Part shown: one piece after another, positions 1 through 8,953 of the stretch
How positions within the stretch are numbered: the stretch's first letter is position 1
Layout of the letters: each line of letters opens with the position of its first letter
DNA from: Paenibacillus sp. MZ04-78.2
GTDB taxonomy: Bacteria; Bacillota; Bacilli; Paenibacillales; NBRC-103111
Assembly (NCBI RefSeq): GCF_024213375.1
Contig: NZ_JANAVJ010000012.1
Location: 96,221 to 142,274, forward strand
Direction: 5' to 3'
Length of the DNA stretch: 46,054 nt
Position numbers and translations under genes: made by a program
Notes under the pieces: generated by a model
What the model saw: only the letters and a program-made list of their open reading frames with translations
What the model was told of the DNA's origin: nothing
The model's database searches: none

Positions 1-605
1 GGCTGCATCGATAATGGCTCCACTTTGGGCTGTGGAATATTCAGTTGAGTCGAAAATGGCGTCACATTCGGCTGCGGGATATTTGAGAGTGGCATGACGT
101 GCGGTATGCCCAAACTCTGGAGAGGTCCCATATGGGGCGTTTCCATCTCTGGATGCGAACCTATGTTTGGCATGCCTATGTTCGGCGCGAGCGGAAGCTC
201 CGAGATCGGTGACGCTTCGACAGGCAGCGGAGCTTGCGGAGCTGCCGTCGGGTGAGGGTTCGGGTTCGAGCCCGGCTTCGGAATGTAGACGACGTCTCCG
301 GTCATCAATACATTCGGATTTTTGAGCTGCGGGTTGGCCGCAATCATGTCCGCAAGCGGAACTCCCCACGCTTTGCCCAGCTTCCAAAGCGAGTCCCCCT
401 GAACCACGACATGCTTATACAAATAATCCGTTGGCGGGTGGGCTACCGGCTTCGGCGCATGGGGAATCTTCACCTTCTGCCCGACATCAATGACGTTCGG
501 ATCGGTAATTTGCGGGTTGGCCGCGATCAGCTTGTCGAGCTCGACGCCGTACTTTTGGGACAGCCCATAAAGCGACTCACCTTTCTTGACGATATGAATC
601 TTCAC
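1..605 (-). CDS. safA: SafA-like LysM spore-coat morphogenetic protein (5' part, truncated by window edge)
   Basis: About 201 codons are visible and the reading frame leaves the window. Two LysM domains (residues about 2-47 and 63-109) each carry the usual pattern: a GDSL/GESL-type start, an AANPQ helix and a GQKVKIP/GDVVYIP end. A long Pro, Ile, Met and Asn-rich tail follows (NIPQPNV, NIPQPKV motifs). LysM binds peptidoglycan. SafA in B. subtilis organises the inner coat, binds SpoVID and lies close to pheA, so position supports the name. The start is GTG at 605: AAGGAGG sits 8 bases before it, while the ATG at 610 is too close to that site and runs into TGA in its own frame. It lies downstream of pheA, behind a terminator, so it is probably transcribed separately. 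An unrelated LysM spore protein remains possible. Confidence 0.7.
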   Translation of the reverse strand, partial: MKIHIVKKGESLYGLSQKYGVELDKLIAANPQITDPNVIDVGQKVKIPHAPKPVAHPPTDYLYKHVVVQGDSLWKLGKAWGVPLADMIAANPQLKNPNVLMTGDVVYIPKPGSNPNPHPTAAPQAPLPVEASPISELPLAPNIGMPNIGSHPEMETPHMGPLQSLGIPHVMPLSNIPQPNVTPFSTQLNIPQPKVEPLSMQ

Positions 606-721
606 TGCATAAACCTCCTTCAGTTGTGCGGAAGTCGTACTGACTTAAGAAAACCGCTTGATTTCCGGCCCGGAACCGGCTACGTGAAGCCCGCTGGCGC
701 TCCGGAACAAAATGACATTAC

Positions 722-748
722 AGTTTATGCAGCAAAGTAGGCATTTGA
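722..748 (-). promoter_or_regulatory. Weak sigma-E-like promoter candidate for safA
   Basis: Read leftward, TCAAATG (748-742) and CATAAACT (729-722) are separated by 12 bases. They resemble the sigma-E -35 (TCATATT) and -10 (CATACAAT). The spacing is one base short of the usual range. safA is mother-cell expressed in B. subtilis, which is the main reason to list it. Nothing else was recognised between 606 and 974 apart from the pheA terminator. Confidence 0.25.
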
Positions 749-833
749 CCATCCGAATCGAAAAAAATGGTACGAAACCACGGCATCTCTCACGATCCGT
801 GATAGAGAGAAATCCCCCATGACAAAACAAAGC

Positions 834-867
834 TCCAAAAAAAAGAAACCTACCAACAGGCAGGTTT
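834..867 (-). terminator. Rho-independent terminator of the pheB-hom-thrC-thrB-pheA operon
   Basis: Read leftward, a 9-bp stem (AAACCTGCC / GGTAGGTTT, one mismatch) with a 4-base loop is followed by C and eight T. It lies about 110 bases after the pheA stop and separates that operon from safA. Confidence 0.85.
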
Positions 868-974
868 TCCCAAAATACATTAGTTTACCGCAAATTACCG
901 GCGCTCCCGCCGAAATTTCGCAATCTTTTTGCTGCCGTATTGGCCATTTAAATAAATGACCTATGCCATACGGG

Positions 975-1859
975 CTAGACTTTTGCCGTTTCGGTTCCGT
1001 AAGAAAACGTAGGGTAGCAGCCCATGAGCCGGACCTGGCAGCCGATGGCCTCGATTTCTTGCAGAGCCGCAGGAAGCAGCACGGAATCCATCGAAGCCTC
1101 GATGTCGATATAAAAATAATACCTTCCCAGTTTTTTCTTCGTCGGGCGCGACTCGATTTTGGACAAGTTGATGCGCCTCCAGGCAAACGCCGAAAGCACC
1201 TGATGCAGCGCCCCTGGAAAATCCTCCGGCAGCGTAACCAAGATGGTCGTTTTCCGGTCGGCCGTCTCTTTGAGCTGCGGCTTTTCGTGACCGATCAGCA
1301 CGAAGCGCGTGAAATTGTTCTGATGGTCCTGTACGCCCGCGGCCAGCGTTTCGAGCCCGTACAATGCCCCGGCGCCAAGCGGCGCAAGAGCGGCAGCAGT
1401 TGGATCGCCAAGGTCTCTGACCATGCGCGCCGCCTCGCCGTTGCTGCCGACAGGCTCCAGCTCGACATTGGGCAAATGCGTACGCAGAAACTGCTGGCAC
1501 TGCGCCAGCGTGACCCCGTGAGAATAAATTTTGCGGATCGCTCCGCAAGCCGCCTCCAGCTCGTCCGAACCCCCCGGCCCGCCGGGCAAACGCAGCAGAT
1601 TGATCGAAATGGGATAAACCCATTCTGCCTGAATCGGCAGGTCGACATTGTGCACAAGCCAGTCCACATGCAGGCTGACAGAGCCCTCGAATGTATTTTC
1701 GATCGGAATCACGCTGTAATCGGTCACACCATTTACCGTCGATTCGAACACATCCGCAATCAATTTGTAATTTACATATTCAAAAACATCCCGACCAAGA
1801 TAATGATGTGCGGATTCTTCGGTGTACGTTCCAGGTCCGAGGAGCGATATTCGCTTCAT
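975..1859 (-). CDS. pheA: Prephenate dehydratase
   Basis: This enzyme decarboxylates and dehydrates prephenate to phenylpyruvate, the committed step to phenylalanine. The 294-residue protein has an N-terminal catalytic domain starting with LLGPGTYTEESA. Its catalytic Thr-Arg-Phe triad lies in NNFTRF (181-186). A C-terminal ACT domain (about 205-285) contains ESRP (236-239), the phenylalanine-binding motif used for feedback inhibition. There is no fused chorismate mutase, as is usual in Bacillota. Its ATG overlaps the thrB stop as ATGA, so the two are probably translationally coupled. It is the last gene of the operon. Confidence 0.95.
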   Translation of the reverse strand: MKRISLLGPGTYTEESAHHYLGRDVFEYVNYKLIADVFESTVNGVTDYSVIPIENTFEGSVSLHVDWLVHNVDLPIQAEWVYPISINLLRLPGGPGGSDELEAACGAIRKIYSHGVTLAQCQQFLRTHLPNVELEPVGSNGEAARMVRDLGDPTAAALAPLGAGALYGLETLAAGVQDHQNNFTRFVLIGHEKPQLKETADRKTTILVTLPEDFPGALHQVLSAFAWRRINLSKIESRPTKKKLGRYYFYIDIEASMDSVLLPAALQEIEAIGCQVRLMGCYPTFSYGTETAKV

Positions 1860-2836
1860 GCCCGGTTCTCTCCCTTTATCATTTCAAATAATGTTCGTCC
1901 GCTGTCCGCAGAGGTCAATCGATGCGCCTGAACTCCCGCTCTGTCGGGATTCAGCCACATCGTCGAGGCCTCGATCCCCTCTTCCCTCAACGCTCCCCGC
2001 ATGAACGCCTCAAGCTCCGCCTTCCGGGAGCTGCGGCGGTCGACGAGCGCCAGCATCGTCGGACCCGCGCCGCTAAGCGCGACGCCGAGCGCGCCGTGGT
2101 CCGTCGCTTCGGCGAGGATCTTGGCAAGCCCGGGCACTAGCGGAGCCCGGTAAGGCTGATGCAACGCGTCCTTCATCGCGCGCGCGATCATATCAAGCCG
2201 CCCGGTGCACAGGGCGGCTACCAGCACCGACGAATGGCCGACGTTGAAGACGGCGTTTTCGAGGCTCTGCTCGCGCGGCAGCACCCCGCGAGCTTTGTCT
2301 GTCGGCAGTTGGAAGTGCGGGATGGCCACCAGCACTTCCAGCTGTTCATGAGGCTCGATGCGGATATGCTCCGCCCGCTTGCCGTCCCAGAAAGCGACGA
2401 CGATGCCGCCAAACAGCGAGGCCCCGACATTGTCGGGGTGCTGCTCCAGCTCCGTCGCCATTTGAAACAAATCGTCGTCGGTAAACGGACGATCGATCAG
2501 CGCGTTAGCCGCAGCCAGCGCGCCGACAATGGCCGAAGCACTGCTGCCGAGGCCGCGCGTCAGCGGGATGTCGCTGTACATCGCAATGTACAGCTCCGGA
2601 TGACGGACACCCGCCCGCTCGAACACCATTTGGGCTACTTTGTATATGAGATTGCTTTTATCCGCAGGCACGCCGTTCATCTGGTCGCCAAAAAGCTCAA
2701 TCTGCGTCGTCTCGGCAATCCCCATCTCAATCCAAGCATACAAATTCAATGCCATTCCCAGCGTATCGAAGCCAGGGCCGAGGTTAGCCGTACTGGCCGG
2801 CACCTTGACGCGCACTCTCCTGCTGCTGTTTTCCAT
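1856..2836 (-). CDS. thrB: Homoserine kinase
   Basis: It phosphorylates homoserine to O-phosphohomoserine for threonine synthesis. The 326-residue GHMP-family kinase begins VPASTANLGPGFDTLG, the family's N-terminal signature. The ATP-binding glycine/serine loop PLTRGLGSSASA lies at 91-102 and a C-terminal GHMP motif LSGAGPTM is present. The start chosen is ATG 2836, just after the thrC stop at 2853. The frame stays open upstream into thrC, but that extension has no family resemblance. The stop overlaps the pheA start (ATGA). Confidence 0.95.
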   Translation of the reverse strand: MENSSRRVRVKVPASTANLGPGFDTLGMALNLYAWIEMGIAETTQIELFGDQMNGVPADKSNLIYKVAQMVFERAGVRHPELYIAMYSDIPLTRGLGSSASAIVGALAAANALIDRPFTDDDLFQMATELEQHPDNVGASLFGGIVVAFWDGKRAEHIRIEPHEQLEVLVAIPHFQLPTDKARGVLPREQSLENAVFNVGHSSVLVAALCTGRLDMIARAMKDALHQPYRAPLVPGLAKILAEATDHGALGVALSGAGPTMLALVDRRSSRKAELEAFMRGALREEGIEASTMWLNPDRAGVQAHRLTSADSGRTLFEMIKGENRA

Positions 2837-2852
2837 AGTGACCGCGACGCCC

Positions 2853-3914
2853 CTAACCTTCGAGCTTGCGGATCGCTTCCATGACCGCTGCTTCGGAGTC
2901 TTGCACGACCATCGGTTCCGCACTGACGCTCTTGATGGCGATGTTCGGATCTTTAAGACCGTGCCCCGTCAGCACGCAGACAACGGATTGGCCCTTCTCG
3001 AAATAACCTGCGCTCTTCAGCTTCATGACACCGGCGATCGACGCTGCCGAGGCCGGTTCGGCAAAAATCCCTTCGCGCGCGGCAATCGTCTTGTAGGCAT
3101 GCAAGATCTGCTCGTCCGTCACGAAATTAATTTGACCGCCGGAATCTTTGGCTGCCGCCTCCGCACCTTTCCAGGTGGCCGGGTTGCCGATGCGGATCGC
3201 CGTCGCGATCGTTTCCGGGTTCGGGATCGGTTCGCCGCGCACGATAGCCGCCGCACCCTCGGCTTCGAAGCCGATCATTTTCGGTAGCGACTTCGATTTG
3301 CCGTTCTCGTAGTACTCTTTGAACCCTTTCCAATAAGCGGTAATGTTGCCTGCATTGCCAACCGGAATCGCGAGATAGTCCGGCGCTTTGCCGAGCTGGT
3401 CGCACACCTCGAACGCCGCCGTCTTTTGGCCCTCGATCCGGTACGGATTGACGGAGTTCACCAGCGTGATCGGATGCTTGGCCGTAATTTCGCGTACAAT
3501 CTCAAGCGCACGGTCGAAGTTTCCTTCAATGGCGATGACCTTGGCGCCATAAATCATCGCCTGAGCCAGCTTGCCGAGCGCGATGTTGTTATTCGGGATA
3601 AGCACGATGCAGTTCAACCCGCCGCGTGCCGCATAAGCGGCTGCCGCCGCCGACGTATTGCCTGTGGAGGCGCACATAATCGTGCGGCTGCCCTCTTCCA
3701 TCGCTTTGGCAACGGCCATAACCATTCCGCGGTCTTTAAACGAACCGGTCGGGTTCAAGCCCTCATATTTAAAATAAATGTCGAGGTCGAGCTCGTTCGA
3801 CAAATTTTCCGCGCGGACGAGCGGCGTGTTGCCTTCCTGCAGAGTGAGGAGCGGCGTATTGTCGTTCACCGGCAAATATGGTTTATAGGTCTGCAGCAGT
3901 CCCATGTATCTCAT
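2853..3914 (-). CDS. thrC: Threonine synthase
   Basis: This PLP enzyme converts O-phosphohomoserine to threonine. The 353-residue protein shows the short Bacillus-type architecture. The PLP-binding lysine is K60 in GSFKDRG, the STGNTSAA phosphate/PLP loop is present, and [13 protein letters not shown] appears in the middle. GGAGG lies about 11 bases upstream of ATG 3914; ATG 3905 is an alternative start. It sits six bases after hom and immediately before thrB, in the usual hom-thrC-thrB order. Confidence 0.95.
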   Translation of the reverse strand: MRYMGLLQTYKPYLPVNDNTPLLTLQEGNTPLVRAENLSNELDLDIYFKYEGLNPTGSFKDRGMVMAVAKAMEEGSRTIMCASTGNTSAAAAAYAARGGLNCIVLIPNNNIALGKLAQAMIYGAKVIAIEGNFDRALEIVREITAKHPITLVNSVNPYRIEGQKTAAFEVCDQLGKAPDYLAIPVGNAGNITAYWKGFKEYYENGKSKSLPKMIGFEAEGAAAIVRGEPIPNPETIATAIRIGNPATWKGAEAAAKDSGGQINFVTDEQILHAYKTIAAREGIFAEPASAASIAGVMKLKSAGYFEKGQSVVCVLTGHGLKDPNIAIKSVSAEPMVVQDSEAAVMEAIRKLEG

Positions 3915-3920
3915 TTCGAT

Positions 3921-5207
3921 TTAGCCCTCCACTCGGTATACGCTTTTGATCGCATGAACGACGTCCATGGCTTCGAATTGTTTCAACACCTTATTCATCG
4001 CCGCCTTGTTGGCGTCGTGCGTGACGATGATGATTTCGGCAAGCGGATTCGTTGCATTCGGGTGCTGTAGAACCGACTCCAGACTTACCCCGTGCTCGGC
4101 AAATATTTGCGTGATTTGGGAAAGCACGCCCGCTTTGTCGGCGACGTGAAGCAGGATGAAGTTTTTGGAAGCGATCTGCTCGTCGGTTTTCAGCTTCTTC
4201 TCTTTGTACGGGATGAACCCGCGGCGGCCGTTCACGCCAAGATTCAGGTTGCGGACGACAGCGACAAGGTCGGCCACGACCGACGTTGCCGTCGGCATCT
4301 CGCCCGCGCCGGGACCGTAAAACATCGTCTCGCCTACCGCTTCACCGTACACGTAGACGGCGTTGAACACTCCGTTGACGGACGCCAGCGGATGCGACGT
4401 CTTCACCATCGTCGGTTGCACGCTGATGCTGATATGCTCGTCCTGGCGCTCGGCGATGCCGAGCAGTTTAACTTCGTAACCCAAACGTTTGCCGTACGCA
4501 ATATCCTCTTTCGTGACGCCGGAGATGCCCTTCACTTCCACATCCGCAAGTGCAATGTTAGCATGAAAGCCGAGCGTGCCGAGAATCGTCATTTTCCGCG
4601 CTGCATCGAGGCCTTCAACATCAGAGGTCGGATCGGCTTCGGCGTAGCCGAGCTCCTGCGCTTCCTTCAGCACACCGGCGTAAGCCGCGCCTTCCTGACT
4701 CATTTTCGTCAAAATATAATTGGTCGTCCCATTGACGATCCCCATAATCTTCGTGATCCGGTCGGAAGAAAAGCCTTCGATCAACGTGCGGATGATCGGG
4801 ATACCGCCGGCTACGCTCGCTTCGTAGAAGACGTCGCATTCTTTCTCGGCAGCCTTCGCCAAAATTTCCGGGCCATGCAGCGCCATCAGGTCTTTGTTTG
4901 CCGTAACGATGTGCTTTCCGCGCTCCAGCGCGCCGAGCATCAGCTGCTTCGTCAGCTCGATGCCGCCCATCACTTCGACGATGACGTCGATCTCCGGGTT
5001 CTCGATGACATCCCAAGGATTTTCCGTCAGCATATCCGGCGAAACGCTGATATTGCGGGCTTTGTTTTTGTTCTGCACCAAAATTTTAACGATCTCGATC
5101 GGCGAGCCCGATTGGCTCATCAGATCGTGCTGATGTCCTTCCACGATGCGAACGACCCCGGTACCGACCGTACCAAGACCAAGTAATCCAACTTTGACAG
5201 GTTTCAT
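3921..5207 (-). CDS. hom: Homoserine dehydrogenase
   Basis: It reduces aspartate semialdehyde to homoserine, the branch point to threonine and methionine. The 428-residue protein has an N-terminal NAD(P)-binding Rossmann fold (VGLLGLGTVGTGVV, near residue 5). The catalytic domain contains GIVNGTTNYILT and EADPTSDVEG(L)DAA. A C-terminal ACT domain occupies roughly the last 80 residues. The start is ATG 5207, with AGGAGG six bases upstream. A longer frame reaching 5252 is rejected because its extra residues match nothing expected and contain the ribosome-binding site. It is not fused to aspartokinase. Confidence 0.95.
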   Translation of the reverse strand: MKPVKVGLLGLGTVGTGVVRIVEGHQHDLMSQSGSPIEIVKILVQNKNKARNISVSPDMLTENPWDVIENPEIDVIVEVMGGIELTKQLMLGALERGKHIVTANKDLMALHGPEILAKAAEKECDVFYEASVAGGIPIIRTLIEGFSSDRITKIMGIVNGTTNYILTKMSQEGAAYAGVLKEAQELGYAEADPTSDVEGLDAARKMTILGTLGFHANIALADVEVKGISGVTKEDIAYGKRLGYEVKLLGIAERQDEHISISVQPTMVKTSHPLASVNGVFNAVYVYGEAVGETMFYGPGAGEMPTATSVVADLVAVVRNLNLGVNGRRGFIPYKEKKLKTDEQIASKNFILLHVADKAGVLSQITQIFAEHGVSLESVLQHPNATNPLAEIIIVTHDANKAAMNKVLKQFEAMDVVHAIKSVYRVEG

Positions 5208-5261
5208 AGGGTTCCTCCTGATTGTAATAGTGCATAAAGTAGATGGTCCCAAAAATTAGTT

Positions 5262-5735
5262 CTAGCCTTGCCCCACCAATGCGGCCCGGCTTACCCCTTC
5301 CTGGCTGCACAGCTTGTCGAGCAGCGAGGCGACGGTTTCGCCCATCATGGACGTTTCCACCGAGATGACGACATTGGCTACGCCCTGCAGCGGGATCGTC
5401 TGGTGGATCGTCAGCACGTTGCCCTCAAGGCCAGCAATCATCGCGAGCACCCGGGACAAAATCGCCGGCCGATGCTCCAAATCCATCGAGATCGTCACGA
5501 TCCGCTCCCGTTCGAGCTTGCTGAGCGGGAAAATCCCGTCCTTATACTTGTAAAAAGCGCTTCGGCTCAGCTCCACCTGCTCCACCGCCTCGTGAATGGT
5601 TTTCACCTCTCCGCGGGCCAGCAGCTCTTTGGCCTGCACCGTCTTAATCAGCGCCTCGGGCAGTATATCTTCACGCACCAAAAAGTAGCGCTCCGTCCCG
5701 ATCCGGCTATCCTGAACGGCTTGTTTTTCCGGCAC
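5262..5735 (-). CDS. pheB: ACT-domain regulator of the PheB/ThrR family
   Basis: The 157-residue protein has an N-terminal helical region with a helix-turn-helix-like stretch (VELSRSAFYKYKDGIFP, about 50-70). A C-terminal ACT domain follows (about 78-152, TISMDLEHRPAILSRVL). The B. subtilis counterpart, annotated pheB and later described as the repressor ThrR, controls threonine biosynthesis genes. Its place at the head of the hom-thr operon fits local control. The start is GTG 5735, preceded by AGAGGA at 8 bases. The hom start follows after 54 bases with no terminator, so the five genes form one unit. A direct role in phenylalanine synthesis is only implied by the old name. Confidence 0.85.
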   Translation of the reverse strand: MPEKQAVQDSRIGTERYFLVREDILPEALIKTVQAKELLARGEVKTIHEAVEQVELSRSAFYKYKDGIFPLSKLERERIVTISMDLEHRPAILSRVLAMIAGLEGNVLTIHQTIPLQGVANVVISVETSMMGETVASLLDKLCSQEGVSRAALVGQG

Positions 5736-5780
5736 TGTAACAGTCCTCTCTAAAAAGACGATTGTTTTTACCTAGTGGAC

Positions 5781-5810
5781 ATTATAGCGCAAATCGCGGA
5801 CTTCCCGCAA
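5781..5810 (-). promoter_or_regulatory. Sigma-A promoter of the pheB-hom-thr-pheA operon with overlapping inverted repeat
   Basis: Read leftward: TTGCGG (5810-5805), an 18-base spacer, and TATAAT (5786-5781). An inverted repeat GCGG-5-CCGC (5796-5808) covers the -35 element and the start of the spacer, a position where a bound repressor would block polymerase. That PheB/ThrR binds here is inference. Confidence 0.65.
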
Positions 5811-5883
5811 TAGGCTTTTTTCGATATTTTATGATAAAGTGGTATTCAGCAAATCCGCATTATCATAAAGGAGAGGACGAAGC

Positions 5884-6387
5884 TTGATACGAGCGCGTTT
5901 GATGGCTACGGCTATTTTATTTCACGGAAACGATATGCTGATGATGAAGCGCTCCCCTAACCGGACGCTGTCCCCCGGCTTGTGGGCGTCCGTGGGCGGA
6001 CATCTGGAGCCGCACGAAATCGGCGATCCGGCGGCGGCGGTGCTTCGGGAAATTCACGAGGAAACCGGACTGCTGGCGGAAGATATCGCGAATCTGCGGC
6101 TGCAATACATCTTGATACGTCTTAACCAACAGGAAGTGCGCCAGCAGTTTATTTACACGGCCGAAGCCTTAAAAAGAGACGTCGGCTCGACCGACGAGGG
6201 GGAACTGCATTGGATTCCGCGCCATCAGGTGCTCCACCGCGACATCCCGTTTATTTTCCGCAAGCTGCTGGAGCATTATTTTACCGAAGGGCCCAACCCT
6301 CACGTTTGGGTCGGGACGGCAGGCTACGACGAAGCCGGTAATTCTGCCGTGCATTGGACGCAGCTCATCGACCCGCAGCAGGTTTGA
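5884..6387 (+). CDS. Nudix hydrolase, MutT-like
   Basis: The 167-residue protein probably hydrolyses a nucleoside-diphosphate-linked substrate; the substrate cannot be told from sequence. The Nudix box is readable at about residues 38-62: GGHLEPHE, then nine residues, then REIHEETG. The canonical box is GX5EX7REUXEEXGU, so this one carries two extra residues between the first Glu and RE while keeping the metal-binding REXXEE core. The start is TTG 5884, preceded by GGAGAGGA at about six bases. It is the only rightward gene between pheB and the SLH amidase. Its own promoter lies in the 5811-5880 AT-rich spacer but is not clear-cut. Confidence 0.85.
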   Translation: MIRARLMATAILFHGNDMLMMKRSPNRTLSPGLWASVGGHLEPHEIGDPAAAVLREIHEETGLLAEDIANLRLQYILIRLNQQEVRQQFIYTAEALKRDVGSTDEGELHWIPRHQVLHRDIPFIFRKLLEHYFTEGPNPHVWVGTAGYDEAGNSAVHWTQLIDPQQV

Positions 6388-6400
6388 CCTTCTTCATGCG

Positions 6401-6436
6401 CGCAAAAACAAAGAGGGCGCCCTAAAAGAGCGCCCT
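6401..6436 (-). terminator. Terminator of obg
   Basis: Perfect 7-bp stem (AGGGCGC / GCGCCCT) with a 9-base loop. Leftward it is followed by CTTTGTTTTTG. It can also slow rightward transcripts leaving the Nudix gene, but there is no T run on that side. Confidence 0.7.
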
Positions 6437-6503
6437 TCCTGGAAACAATATCACTACCAACCTCACATGTTTATCACACGTTCGATTGATGCTTTCGTTT
6501 GTT

Positions 6504-7805
6504 CTATTCCTGTTCTACGAACTCAAATTCGAAATCCCCGATGCGAATCGTCTGGCCGTCCTTCGCGCCACGCTCACGCAGCGCTTTATCGACGCCCTTC
6601 TTCCGCAAAATGCGCGCAAACCGCATAACCGATTCATGGGTGCTGAAGTTGGTCCGCTTGATCAGCTTCTCAATGCTCGGGCTATCGATAACAAAGACCT
6701 CGTTTTCCCGGCGAATCGTGAAGTCCTGGCCTTCCTCGGCCTCCAAGCGATACACCTTGCGCTCCGACAATTCGACCAATTCTTCCACCATCGGCATTTC
6801 CGGAATGGTCTCCAGCTTATCGGCGACTTTGTACAATAGCTCTTGCACGCCGGTCCGGGAAAGGGCGGAAACCGGATAAATGTCCAATTCTTTGCCGATT
6901 TCGGCAAGCCTGCGCTTAAATTCGGCAAGCTGCTCCTCCGCACCGGGCATATCCATCTTATTGGCAGCGACGATCTGCGGCCGTTCTTCCATCTTCGCGT
7001 TATAAAGCTTCAGCTCGTCGTTGATTTTGACCCAGTCTTCAAACGGATCGCGTCCCTCAGTCGCCGCCATGTCCACCACATGGACAATGATCCGCGTCCG
7101 CTCGACGTGCCGCAAAAACTCGTGACCCAACCCTACTCCTTCATGGGCCCCCTCGATCAAACCGGGCAAATCCGCCATGACGAAGCTCCGTCCGTCACCT
7201 ACCTCGACCACACCGAGATTCGGAGTCAACGTCGTAAAGTGATACGCCCCGATCTTTGGCTTGGCGCCGGATACGACGGACAATAGCGTCGATTTCCCTA
7301 CGCTCGGAAAGCCGACCAGACCGACGTCCGCCATGACCTTCAGTTCAAGCACAACCCAACGTTCGACACCTTCTTCCCCGTTCTCGGCAATTTCCGGAGC
7401 CGTGTTGTTCGATGTCGCAAACCGGGTGTTGCCGCGGCCTCCCCGTCCGCCCTTGGCTATGACGACTTGCTGGCCGTGACGCGTCAGGTCGGCAATGATC
7501 TCCTGCGTATCGTCGTCGATGACGACCGTTCCCGGCGGAACCCGCACGATCATATCATCCGCATTCGCCCCGTGCTGGCTTTTATTGCGGCCCTTTTCGC
7601 CGCGCTGCGCTTTAAAGTGCTTCTGGTAGCGAAAATCCACCAGCGTGCGCAATCCTTCATCCACGCGGAAAATGACATCGCCGCCATCGCCGCCATCGCC
7701 GCCAGCCGGTCCTCCCTCAGGAACGTACTTTTCCCGCCGAAAAGCAACCAGACCGTCGCCTCCGTCTCCGCCTTTAACATAAATCTTCGCCTTGTCTACA
7801 AACAT
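6504..7805 (-). CDS. obgE: GTPase Obg
   Basis: This essential ribosome-associated GTPase is involved in 50S assembly, and in Bacillus it is needed for sporulation initiation and the stress response. The 433-residue protein has the glycine-rich Obg fold (1 to about 158, many GGDGGDGG repeats). The G domain carries the P-loop GFPSVGKS (165-172), [12 protein letters not shown] and NKMDMP. A C-terminal OCT domain follows. ATG 7805 is chosen because GAGG lies 9 bases upstream. An in-frame GTG at 7814 would abut that site. It follows spo0B by 21 bases, as in B. subtilis. Confidence 0.95.
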   Translation of the reverse strand: MFVDKAKIYVKGGDGGDGLVAFRREKYVPEGGPAGGDGGDGGDVIFRVDEGLRTLVDFRYQKHFKAQRGEKGRNKSQHGANADDMIVRVPPGTVVIDDDTQEIIADLTRHGQQVVIAKGGRGGRGNTRFATSNNTAPEIAENGEEGVERWVVLELKVMADVGLVGFPSVGKSTLLSVVSGAKPKIGAYHFTTLTPNLGVVEVGDGRSFVMADLPGLIEGAHEGVGLGHEFLRHVERTRIIVHVVDMAATEGRDPFEDWVKINDELKLYNAKMEERPQIVAANKMDMPGAEEQLAEFKRRLAEIGKELDIYPVSALSRTGVQELLYKVADKLETIPEMPMVEELVELSERKVYRLEAEEGQDFTIRRENEVFVIDSPSIEKLIKRTNFSTHESVMRFARILRKKGVDKALRERGAKDGQTIRIGDFEFEFVEQE

Positions 7806-7826
7806 CAGGTTCACCCTCTTTATGTA

Positions 7827-8462
7827 TCAATGCCGGTAGGACCACCACAATGTCCACACAGCCGTATGTTCGTCGTAATACGTTTCCAAATTTTCGTATA
7901 TTTCTTTAAGCAATCTTTCTTTGCAATGCAGCCGCTGTGCAGCATATTTCCCTTCGTAACGGGCCGTCAGCTTCAAACGGTCTTTCATCCGGGCCAATCG
8001 TAATTCAAGAACATTCTCTTCGTCTTTGGAGTCGCCGGCTTCTTCTCTGAAACAAGCGAGCATCGCCATAACGGCATCGGCCGCTTCCTGCGGCTGCACA
8101 AGCTCCTGCAGATGGATTTCTTCTTCTAATGCCATTTCAAGACGCAGTTCTTTAACCTCTGCCTGAAATGCAAGCAAATGCACAACTAAGGAAGGAATCC
8201 CAAGCTTGGAGACATAGCTCTCCTGCCTGACCTTCTCTTTTAGTTTCTCCATTAACGGAACCAATTTATCATACTTTTTCAACTGCACGTAGCCCATCAA
8301 AATTTGGATATCGTTCATCCAGTCATGCCGGTAATGATTGAATAACCGAAGCAAACGAACGTCCGAATCCGGCCCATCGAGTAAGTCCCCTGGCGCCGTC
8401 ACCGGCTTCGCCGCATCGTAAAATGGTACATCATTGGTACGACCTTGTGCGTTCGACGTCAC
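7827..8462 (-). CDS. spo0B: Sporulation phosphotransferase Spo0B
   Basis: Spo0B passes phosphate from Spo0F to Spo0A in the sporulation phosphorelay. The 211-residue protein shows the RHDWMNDIQILMGYVQL helix with the phospho-accepting histidine at H46 (His30 in B. subtilis). A degenerate kinase-like C-terminal part follows. The start is GTG 8462, preceded by GAGAGGG; a longer frame from TTG 8522 has no such site. A TATACT at 8506-8501 could be a -10 for this gene, but no convincing -35 was found. The terminator upstream suggests a separate or read-through transcript. Its position directly before obg matches B. subtilis. Confidence 0.9.
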   Translation of the reverse strand: MTSNAQGRTNDVPFYDAAKPVTAPGDLLDGPDSDVRLLRLFNHYRHDWMNDIQILMGYVQLKKYDKLVPLMEKLKEKVRQESYVSKLGIPSLVVHLLAFQAEVKELRLEMALEEEIHLQELVQPQEAADAVMAMLACFREEAGDSKDEENVLELRLARMKDRLKLTARYEGKYAAQRLHCKERLLKEIYENLETYYDEHTAVWTLWWSYRH

Positions 8463-8569
8463 GCTTACCCTCTCCGTTCCGGTTCGTCCTTTATCCTCCC
8501 AGTATAGCACGCTGTGCGGCAAAATTCACGGTATCCCTCCATGAACTTACCAAAATATTCCGGATTTAA

Positions 8570-8609
8570 CTAAGAAAAAACCCCGGCGAGCATCGTTCGC
8601 CAGGGGTTT
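8570..8609 (-). terminator. Terminator after rplU-prp-rpmA
   Basis: Read leftward: AAACCCC-T-GGCGA pairs with TCGCC-GGGGTTT (one bulged T, 7-base loop), followed by a TTTTTTCTT tail. It separates the ribosomal-protein unit from spo0B-obg. Confidence 0.85.
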
Positions 8610-8627
8610 GGACGTTGATGATGGGAA

Positions 8628-8939
8628 TTAAACTTCCACTGCTGCGGCTACAGGAGCAGCCGACACAGGGTAGACGCTCACTTTCTTACGATCGCGGCCT
8701 AAACGTTCGAATTTCACAACGCCTTCCACCTTAGCAAAAAGCGTATCGTCCGAGCCGATTCCCACGTTGTTGCCCGGGTGAATTTTCGTTCCGCGTTGAC
8801 GAACGAGGATGCTTCCTGCCGTCACTTTTTGACCGTCGGCACGCTTAACGCCAAGGCGCTTCGCAATACTGTCGCGGCCGTTCTTCGTGGAACCTACACC
8901 CTTTTTGGATGCGAATAACTGAAGATTCAATTGCAACAT
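8628..8939 (-). CDS. rpmA: 50S ribosomal protein L27 (bL27), with cleavable N-terminus
   Basis: The 103-residue protein has the [19 protein letters not shown] and [14 protein letters not shown] signatures of L27. It begins [10 protein letters not shown] before SKKG. This is the Bacillota-type N-terminal extension, which the protease Prp removes to expose the mature end near the peptidyl-transferase centre. The usual motif is LQFFA; here it reads LQLFA. The prp gene lies immediately upstream, which fits. Confidence 0.95.
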   Translation of the reverse strand: MLQLNLQLFASKKGVGSTKNGRDSIAKRLGVKRADGQKVTAGSILVRQRGTKIHPGNNVGIGSDDTLFAKVEGVVKFERLGRDRKKVSVYPVSAAPVAAAVEV

Positions 8940-8953
8940 GTCTGTCTACCTCC

